From positions 62,001 through 126,000 of the forward strand of contig UBMU01000002.1 in the NCBI GenBank assembly GCA_900466605.1: a stretch of 64,000 bases of DNA. The letters run 5' to 3'. Made by a program: the position numbers and the translations under genes. The notes under the pieces were generated by a model that ran no database searches, was not told the DNA's origin, and saw only the letters and a program-made list of their open reading frames with translations. This document shows positions 58,015 to 64,000 of this stretch, one piece after another. This DNA is from Hyphomicrobiales bacterium. GTDB lineage: Bacteria; Pseudomonadota; Alphaproteobacteria; Rhizobiales; Rhizobiaceae. Numbering within the stretch: the first letter of the stretch is position 1; each line of letters starts with the position of its first letter.

Positions 58015-58998
58015 TCAGTGCTGGTTTGACTTTGCGTGCCAGTTCCACGCCGATTGGATGATCTGAGACAAATCATACTGCGGCGTCCAGCCAAGAACCT
58101 CCCGCGCCTTGTCATTGTTGGCAACCAGTGTATGCGAATCGCCTTCGCGGCGGCCGGTATATTCCACAGGAAACGGTCGTTCTGAGACGCGTTCGATGGT
58201 GCCGAGCAACTCCTTCACCGTCGTTCCCGTGCCGGTCCCGAGATTGAGTGCGACCGATTCTCCGCCCCGCAGCAGATACTCGACGGCGCGCACATGCGCA
58301 TCGGCGAGGTCGAGCACGTGGATGTAGTCGCGGACACAGGTGCCGTCACGCGTCTCGTAGTCGGTGCCGAATACCTTGAAGCCTTCACGACGACCCAGAG
58401 CGGCGTCAATCGCCAAGGGTATCGCGTGGGTTTCAGGCTGGTGCCACTCGCCGATCCGGCCTTCAAAATCCGCACCGGCCGCATTGAAGTAACGAAGCAC
58501 GACAGATCGAAAGCCGGTGTATTTGTCATAGTCGGCAAGGGCCTGCTCGACGATGTATTTGGTGCGGCCATAGGGATTGATCGGTACCTGGCGATGCGTC
58601 TCGTCAAGCGGTACGCTCTGTGGCAGGCCGTAGGTCGCGCAGGTGGATGAAAAGACGAACGCCTTGACACCGGCCGCCTGAGCGGCAGCCAACAACGTCA
58701 GCGTGCCGATGACGTTGTTTTCGTAAAAGGCCACCGGATCCTTGACCGATTCGCCGACCTCGATGAGCGCGGCAAAGTGCAGGATGGCTGCTGGTTTGTG
58801 CTTGGCCAGAACCTCGTCGAGGCGAGCGCGATCCCTGATATCGCCTTCCTCCGCAGGGCCCCATTTCACGAACTCGCGATGACCGTTGGAGAAATTGTCG
58901 AAAACGACCGGTTTAAAGCCTTTGTTCGCAAGATCGAGACACGTGTGCGAGCCGATATACCCAGCACCGCCCACAACCAGAACCGTTTCACCTGCCAT
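58015..58998 (-). CDS. galE: UDP-glucose 4-epimerase
   Basis: Interconverts UDP-glucose and UDP-galactose for lipopolysaccharide and exopolysaccharide synthesis. A 327-residue short-chain dehydrogenase fold: NAD loop GGAGYIGSH (10-18), the catalytic SST at 118-119 region and Tyr143-x3-Lys147 in NPYGRTK. AGGTGG precedes the ATG. Immediately upstream of the phosphonate-hydrolase-like gene, an unusual neighbour. Confidence 0.96.
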   Translation of the reverse strand: MAGETVLVVGGAGYIGSHTCLDLANKGFKPVVFDNFSNGHREFVKWGPAEEGDIRDRARLDEVLAKHKPAAILHFAALIEVGESVKDPVAFYENNVIGTLTLLAAAQAAGVKAFVFSSTCATYGLPQSVPLDETHRQVPINPYGRTKYIVEQALADYDKYTGFRSVVLRYFNAAGADFEGRIGEWHQPETHAIPLAIDAALGRREGFKVFGTDYETRDGTCVRDYIHVLDLADAHVRAVEYLLRGGESVALNLGTGTGTTVKELLGTIERVSERPFPVEYTGRREGDSHTLVANNDKAREVLGWTPQYDLSQIIQSAWNWHAKSNQH

Positions 58999-59339
58999 GC
59001 ACCACCTTCAATTTTCGTTTTGGATGACGACAAGACTTAGGGCAGGTCGATGGCGAGAAAAAGAAGGAAACGAAGTCGATTGGGTGCTGCCCGCATTTTG
59101 TCGACGATGACATTAGCAAATTGAGTTGCCGAAGTTTTTCAATCAAATTTACTGTTCATAGAATACGACGACGGTAGCATCGTTGAGCAATCACCTTCGT
59201 AATTTTTATCTGCTCCGTGAGTACAATTGTACGCCTAAATAACGTTCATCATCATTCCAAATATAATTGACTCTTGTTCTTGTTTTCTGCGAAAAATTGC
59301 GTCTTTCGGTTGTCGTGATCAATCTGAAAGCGCGGTTCA
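58999..59339. other. AT-rich intergenic region
   Basis: About 340 bases, clearly richer in A and T than its surroundings, between divergent galE and the methyltransferase gene. It holds the perfect palindrome GTACAATTGTAC (59221-59232) and a TTGACT (59267-59272) but no clear -10. No gene seen. Confidence 0.6.
59221..59232. promoter_or_regulatory. Perfect 12-bp palindrome GTACAATTGTAC
   Basis: Self-complementary 12-mer in the AT-rich region 107 bases upstream of the methyltransferase gene. Could be an operator; no regulator is known to me for it. Confidence 0.35.
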
Positions 59340-60122
59340 ATGGATTCGTCGATCAGAAAGTTCATATTCCATGATCTTCAGGCAATCGAAGGATACATCG
59401 ATCCGCCTGACGCGCTGGTATTTCTTGCTGTTTTGCGATCCCAGCAATCAGCGTCTCTGCAAGGCGGTTTAGCTGAGATTGGCGTTTACTATGGCCGCTC
59501 TTACTTTCTGCTGCGCAAGATCTGCGGAGACACGGAGAAGATCGTAGCGATCGATCCTTTCGATATCGTGGAGCCAGATCACGGTGCCGCGCAATATGAC
59601 CGTTTCGTGGCAGGCGGCCGCCTGCTCGGCCTTTCGGTCGATGACGGATGCGTCATCAAAAGTGACAGCACGCTGCTAAAGCCCGAGGATATTATCGAAC
59701 GGGCCGGTTTGATTCGATTCTTCGGCATAGACGGCGGCCACATGCTGCACCACGTCGAAGCCGATAGTCGCCTTGCAGCCGCCTCCCTTGCCGAGCACGG
59801 GATCATCGTTTTCGATGACACTTTCAACCCGGCATGGCCGGAGGTCACCGCCGGCGTCACCGATTTTCTGCGCGAGGAAAGTGGCCGATTCTCGGTCTTC
59901 TGCCTGACGAAGTATAAGACCTACGTTTGCCGCAAGGCTTTCCATGAATTCTACTCGCGTTCGATCACGACCTCGACCGAGCTGAAGGCGTTCGATCACG
60001 TGGAGACGGAGTTCCTGGGTTCGACTGCGATCCGATTGCACAATCCGATGCGGCGGCGCATCGCGTATGAAGTGATGGTCGGACTGGGAATGCGCGCACT
60101 GTCCGAGCGCGCTTACCGATAA
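59340..60122 (+). CDS. Class I SAM-dependent methyltransferase
   Basis: A 260-residue protein with Rossmann motif I LAEIGVYYGRSY and the segment RFFGIDGGHMLHHVEADSRLA that marks the Methyltransf_24 group (often macrolide or sugar O-methyltransferases acting on polysaccharides). IVFDDTFNPAWPEV follows as motif IV-like. Substrate unknown. Its neighbours, galE and kdp, give no clear pathway; it stands alone behind an AT-rich region. The ATG at 59340 has no evident ribosome site. Confidence 0.8.
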   Translation: MDSSIRKFIFHDLQAIEGYIDPPDALVFLAVLRSQQSASLQGGLAEIGVYYGRSYFLLRKICGDTEKIVAIDPFDIVEPDHGAAQYDRFVAGGRLLGLSVDDGCVIKSDSTLLKPEDIIERAGLIRFFGIDGGHMLHHVEADSRLAAASLAEHGIIVFDDTFNPAWPEVTAGVTDFLREESGRFSVFCLTKYKTYVCRKAFHEFYSRSITTSTELKAFDHVETEFLGSTAIRLHNPMRRRIAYEVMVGLGMRALSERAYR

Positions 60123-60128
60123 AGGGTA

Positions 60129-60833
60129 TCAGCTTGCTGGCGGATCTGCTTCCTTCAGCCTGTATCCGACACCGGTTTCCGTGGTGATGTACTGTGGCTG
60201 GTCCGGGCTCTGTTCGATCTTCTGGCGCAGCTGACGAACGTAGACGCGCAGATACTGCACGTCGGCAGCCGGCCCCCATATCTGCTTCAGCAGGAACTGG
60301 TGGGTCAGAACCTTTCCTGCGTGCTGGGCGAGGACCCTCAGAATATCGTACTCCTTCGGCGAGAGCTTGATTTCCCTGCCGTCAATCTTGACGATGCGCT
60401 TGACGAGGTCGATGGACAGGCCACCGGCCTGAAAGATTGCCCGCTCGCCCTGTTGCTGCAAGCGATGGCGCAAGGCGACCCGCAGCCGTGCCCCGAGTTC
60501 ATTCATCCCGAACGGCTTTGTCAGGTAGTCGTCGGCTCCGGCCTCGAGGGCGTTGACGATACCGGTCTCATCGGTGCGGCTGGAAAGGATGACGATCGGC
60601 AACGTAAGGCCGGCGTCTCTCCACTCCTTCAGCAGTTCGTGACCTGATTTGTCCGGCAGGCCAAGGTCGAGAACAATCAGATCCGGTGGATCATCTTTTG
60701 CCGATTGTTGCGCGGCGGCTCCATTGGGCGCCTCGTGCACCTCATAGCCTTGCGCGGTCAGGCCGACGCGAAGGAGCTTGCGGATCGGAGGCTCGTCGTC
60801 CACGACGAGAATTTTCACGGCTGAACCAGTCAT
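60129..60833 (-). CDS. kdpE: Potassium-responsive response regulator KdpE
   Basis: OmpR-type regulator that turns on the kdp operon. 234 residues: receiver domain with acidic pocket VVDDEPP (11-17) and phosphoacceptor Asp56 in [13 protein letters not shown], the switch LSSR and conserved lysine [14 protein letters not shown], then a winged-helix DNA-binding domain ([23 protein letters not shown]). Overlaps the kdpD stop by four bases (ATGA). The last gene of the operon on the minus strand. Confidence 0.96.
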   Translation of the reverse strand: MTGSAVKILVVDDEPPIRKLLRVGLTAQGYEVHEAPNGAAAQQSAKDDPPDLIVLDLGLPDKSGHELLKEWRDAGLTLPIVILSSRTDETGIVNALEAGADDYLTKPFGMNELGARLRVALRHRLQQQGERAIFQAGGLSIDLVKRIVKIDGREIKLSPKEYDILRVLAQHAGKVLTHQFLLKQIWGPAADVQYLRVYVRQLRQKIEQSPDQPQYITTETGVGYRLKEADPPAS

Positions 60834-63538
60834 TTGAGCTCATCCAATTTCGGAATTTCATTTGGTCTTGGAAGTCGGATCGTAAAGGTGGCGCCGGAAC
60901 GATCGGAGCGATTTCCGGCAGTGATCGTGCCGCCCATCGCTTCGACAAAACCGCGGCAGATGGATAGGCCGAGGCCCGTCCCGGCCCGCACCTGGTCGCC
61001 CTTGCGCACGCGATAGAATGTGTCGAAGACGCGATCCAGGTCAGCCGACGGAATGCCGGGTCCTTCATCCGAGACCTCGATCATCACATTGTACTCGTCC
61101 GCCCTTCCATCGAGGCGGATTGCCGACTCCTGCGGCGCATACTTGGCGGCGTTGTCAAGCAAGTTGAAAAGCACCTGTTCGAACAATACCGGATCGACGC
61201 GGATCATCGGCAGATCGGAGGGGATCGTCATGATGGTCTTGTGATGCGCAAGAATTTTCGCCGCGCGGCGCAATGCGCTTCCGGCAATGTCGCCCGGGTA
61301 ATGCAATGCGTAGTTCGGTTCCATTGCTCCCGACTCGATCTTCGTCATGTCGAGCAGGTTGGCGATAAAGCGATTCAGTCGTTCCGATTCGTCGACGACG
61401 GTCGAAAGAAGATCTACGCGGTCTTCATGAGACACGGAATCGAGATAGTCTCGTAGCGTGCCCGCTGCGCCAAGGATCGCCGCCAGCGGCGTCTTGAGGT
61501 CGTGCGAGATCGACGTCAGCAAGGCTGAACGCAAGCGATCGGCCTCAGCGGCAAGTCTTGCGCGATCGACGTCCGCGACGAGTTGGATGCGTTCGATTGC
61601 AAGCGCTGCCTGATCCGCCAAGGCGTCAAGAAGGCGTTGCTGCTCTGGTGTCAGGAGGGGACCGTCGCGTCGGTCGTTGTCCAGGCCGATCACGCCAACG
61701 GCAGCACGCCCCGTTCGCAGCGGCACGTAGAGACGCTTGGCGCCGGGCAGGGTATCGGCACCGCGGCCGGCGGCATGATTGTGCTCCCAGGCCCAGCGCG
61801 CCGCGGCAATATCTGCCTCGTCAAGTGTGTCATCCGGCGGATAGCCGGCTTTAACAGCGATGCTGCCCTCCTCAGGCAACAGGAGCACGACGCGCACCTT
61901 TAGCATCGAGGCCAGCTGAAAGGCCGTGGCCCACAGGACGTCATCGAGTGTACCGGTGCCGGCCAGTTTCTTCGAAAAGAGGTAGAGGTCCTCCGTCGTC
62001 CTGGCACGCTGGCGCGCAGCCGCGGCCTGGCGTTGGACCGTTGCCGTCAAATTGCTGGCGATGATAGCCACACCCAGGAAGAAGAATAGCGCGAGCACGC
62101 TTTCAGGATCGCTGATCGTCAACGTATAGCGAGGTGGCAGGAAGAAGAAATTGAATGACAGCGCGCTGAGGATGCAGGTGTAGAGCGCTGGTCGGAGCCC
62201 GTGAATGACGGCCGAGGTCAAAACCGCCATCAGGAACACGAGGGCGAGATTGCGGACATCCAAAACCTGATCGAGCACGATGCCAGCGACCAGTGCGATC
62301 GCCACATAAGCCGTGGCAGCGAGATAGGCCTGAAGGTTGAACGCCGGCGAGGAGGGCGCGGCTTTCACGCCCCGCGCGGATGCTGCCTCATTCTCGCTGC
62401 CTGAAATGACGTGAACGCTGATATTGCCCGATGTTCTGATCAAATCGTCGGCTATCGAACGGTGAAACCAGTCGCGCCACGTCGGCTTGCTGGGTGCGCC
62501 GATAACGATATGAGTGACGTTGTTGGCTGCGGCGTGCCGAACCAGCTCTTCCGAGACTTCACGGCCGGGAATCGTGATTGCCTCGCCGCCCAGCTGTTCA
62601 GCGAGGCGGAGAGTGGCTGCAATAGTGTCGCGATCACTTTCCGTCAGGCCGATGGACCGATTGGTCTCGACATAGACCGCTGCCCAGGGCGCGCGCAGCC
62701 GTTCGGCCATTCGCGACGCGTAACGCACCAGCGAGGCGGAACGCGGGTGCTGGTCGACTGATACCACAACCCTTTCACCAGCAGCCCAGGGACCAGCGAT
62801 GGCGTGCGCTTGCATGTGGGTCAGCAGCTGGTCGTCAACGCGCTGCGCTGTCTTGCGCAATGCCAGTTCGCGTAACGCTGTCAGGTTCCCGGGGGTGAAA
62901 TAATTGGTCAGCGCCCGCTCGGCGGTCTTCGGCACATATACCTTTCCGTCGTGCAGGCGCTTGATCAGGTCATCCGGCGTGAGATCGATGATCTCGACGT
63001 CATCAGCCATATCGATAATGGAATCCGGGACGGTCTCGCGCACGCGAATACGGGTGATCTGCGAGACAACATCGTTGAGGCTCTCGACATGCTGGATGTT
63101 TAGCGTCGAATAGACGTCGATGCCGCGGTCGAGCAGCTCCTTGACGTCGAGGTAGCGTTTCGGATGGCGGCTGCCTTCTGCGTTGGTGTGCGCAAGTTCA
63201 TCGACAAGCACAAGGCTTGGTCGGCGTGCAAGAATGGCGTCGATGTCCATCTCTTCGAGTGGGCGGCCCTTGTAGTCGATCTTGACGCGAGGAATGACTT
63301 CGAAGCCGTCGACGAGCGCTTGCGTTTCCTTGCGGCCATGGGTTTCGACGATGCCGATCACTACGTCGACGCCGTCGGACATTTTGGCGCGGCCCGATTC
63401 CAGCATCTCATACGTCTTGCCCACCCCGGGCGCGGCGCCGAGAAAGATCTTCAGACGCCCGCGGGTCTCTTGGCGCGCCTTCTCAAGCAGCGCATCGGGC
63501 GAGGGCCTGGCGACCCTATCGCGATTGTCTTCCGGCAT
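60830..63538 (-). CDS. kdpD: Potassium sensor histidine kinase KdpD
   Basis: Membrane kinase that senses low potassium or osmotic stress. ATG at 63538 (M-P-E-D-N-R-D-R) follows AGAGGA and gives 902 residues; a further-upstream frame is not family-like. N-terminal KdpD domain has Walker [10 protein letters not shown] (34-42) and DELAHTN; a Usp-like domain follows ([16 protein letters not shown]). Four close transmembrane helices near residue 400-500, a GAF domain, then the kinase core with His679 in [13 protein letters not shown] and the ATP site [18 protein letters not shown] and GTGLGLSI. kdpC precedes it with a 62-base gap. Confidence 0.96.
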   Translation of the reverse strand: MPEDNRDRVARPSPDALLEKARQETRGRLKIFLGAAPGVGKTYEMLESGRAKMSDGVDVVIGIVETHGRKETQALVDGFEVIPRVKIDYKGRPLEEMDIDAILARRPSLVLVDELAHTNAEGSRHPKRYLDVKELLDRGIDVYSTLNIQHVESLNDVVSQITRIRVRETVPDSIIDMADDVEIIDLTPDDLIKRLHDGKVYVPKTAERALTNYFTPGNLTALRELALRKTAQRVDDQLLTHMQAHAIAGPWAAGERVVVSVDQHPRSASLVRYASRMAERLRAPWAAVYVETNRSIGLTESDRDTIAATLRLAEQLGGEAITIPGREVSEELVRHAAANNVTHIVIGAPSKPTWRDWFHRSIADDLIRTSGNISVHVISGSENEAASARGVKAAPSSPAFNLQAYLAATAYVAIALVAGIVLDQVLDVRNLALVFLMAVLTSAVIHGLRPALYTCILSALSFNFFFLPPRYTLTISDPESVLALFFFLGVAIIASNLTATVQRQAAAARQRARTTEDLYLFSKKLAGTGTLDDVLWATAFQLASMLKVRVVLLLPEEGSIAVKAGYPPDDTLDEADIAAARWAWEHNHAAGRGADTLPGAKRLYVPLRTGRAAVGVIGLDNDRRDGPLLTPEQQRLLDALADQAALAIERIQLVADVDRARLAAEADRLRSALLTSISHDLKTPLAAILGAAGTLRDYLDSVSHEDRVDLLSTVVDESERLNRFIANLLDMTKIESGAMEPNYALHYPGDIAGSALRRAAKILAHHKTIMTIPSDLPMIRVDPVLFEQVLFNLLDNAAKYAPQESAIRLDGRADEYNVMIEVSDEGPGIPSADLDRVFDTFYRVRKGDQVRAGTGLGLSICRGFVEAMGGTITAGNRSDRSGATFTIRLPRPNEIPKLDELK

Positions 63539-63562
63539 GCGTATCCTCTTTCCGCGACGAGC

Positions 63563-63594
63563 AAGCCCCGGGCGCGTGCAGGCGCCCGGGGCTT
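63563..63594 (-). terminator. GC-rich hairpin between kdpC and kdpD
   Basis: Perfect 13-bp stem AAGCCCCGGGCGC / GCGCCCGGGGCTT with a 6-base loop in the 62-base gap. No T-run follows on the minus strand. Possibly a partial terminator or an mRNA processing element that sets kdpDE expression below kdpFABC. Confidence 0.55.
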
Positions 63595-63600
63595 TCAACC

Positions 63601-64000
63601 TCACTTAGACATAGAAGCATCGAGGGACCGGTTCAATGCCAGAACATTGACCGTGGCCTCGCCGAGAATCCCGAGTTCCGGGTGATTGACGGCGTCATCG
63701 ACCATCGTCTTCAGCTTGGCCTCGTCCATGCCTCGTGCTTTCGCAACGCGCGGTATCTGGAAGTAGGCGGCTTCCGGCGAGATGTGCGGGTCGAGGCCGC
63801 TGCCAGAGGCCGTCACTAGGTCGATCGGGACTTCCGCATTCGGATTGGTGGCTTTCGCCGCCTCGTAGTCGGCCTTTACGCGATCAATCAACTTCTGGCT
63901 GGTTGGGCCGAGGTTAGAGCCTGACGAGGCGGCTGCGTTGTAGCCATCTCCAGCCGCCGAAGGACGGCCATGGAAGTATTTGTCGCTGGTGAAGGCCTGA
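63601..64000 (-). CDS. kdpC: Potassium-transporting ATPase subunit KdpC (5' part missing)
   Basis: C-terminal part of KdpC, the small subunit that stabilises and assists the KdpFABC potassium pump. The frame stays open to the right edge of the window. Readable residues include [28 protein letters not shown] near the edge, then [25 protein letters not shown], all typical. About 133 residues are present; the N-terminal membrane helix lies outside. Upstream genes kdpF, kdpA and kdpB are presumed beyond the edge. Confidence 0.95.
   Translation of the reverse strand, partial: QAFTSDKYFHGRPSAAGDGYNAAASSGSNLGPTSQKLIDRVKADYEAAKATNPNAEVPIDLVTASGSGLDPHISPEAAYFQIPRVAKARGMDEAKLKTMVDDAVNHPELGILGEATVNVLALNRSLDASMSK

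Overview
The window reads as a chromosomal segment of a Rhizobiaceae bacterium, most likely a Rhizobium. The signs are the gene order rho-mnmE-mnmG-rsmG-parA-parB-holA that sits beside the chromosome origin in this family, a giant cyclic beta-1,2-glucan synthase (NdvB) with an OpgC partner, a 1.6 kDa-residue-class NAD-glutamate dehydrogenase, and several proteins typical of alphaproteobacteria (DUF1013/TrcR, DUF1674/SDHAF4-like). I see no tRNA, rRNA, CRISPR array, insertion sequence or prophage.

Region by region. 1-8 kb: rho (its first codons straddle the left edge), then mnmE, mnmG, rsmG, parA and parB on the plus strand, with three parS sites in or between these genes and a fourth at 13.8 kb. 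This is the chromosome-segregation centre. 7-11 kb, minus strand: leuS-lptE-holA. 11-24 kb: a mix of housekeeping genes: yggS, a PrpE-like acyl-CoA synthetase, trcR, acs, a secreted nuclease-like protein, an SDHAF4-like protein, htpX, rsmB, a heparinase-like protein and purH. 24-34 kb: an MFS exporter and the large gdhB on the minus strand, pdxY and a beta-carbonic anhydrase on the plus strand, then a lytic transglycosylase and asd on the minus strand.

34-45.5 kb is an envelope region, all on the minus strand: ndvB followed by opgC (synthesis and probable succinylation of periplasmic cyclic glucans), and upstream of ndvB a row of very small genes (54, 25, 54 and perhaps 64 residues). At least the DUF1328 gene carries a perfect EcfG/RpoE2-type general stress promoter (GGAAC-N16-CGTT). 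45.5-52 kb: a dipeptidase-oppABCDF operon for peptide import. 52-56 kb: a ribose/inositol-type sugar ABC transporter whose divergent upstream region holds a GGAA-N6-TTCC palindrome, the motif described for the inositol repressor IolR in Sinorhizobium; together these suggest inositol as substrate. 56-59 kb: a DUF1993 gene, a phosphonate monoester hydrolase/sulfatase-family gene and galE, the last two probably one operon. 59-60 kb: a lone methyltransferase behind an AT-rich stretch. 60-64 kb: kdpE, kdpD and the C-terminal part of kdpC, the end of a potassium-uptake operon that continues past the right edge.

Nothing here is an obviously new multi-gene system. The signals most worth a second look are the parS cluster, with two sites coding for the same five residues in unrelated proteins, the row of stress-promoter-driven micro-membrane proteins upstream of ndvB, the putative IolR operator, and the unusual galE-phosphonate hydrolase pairing.
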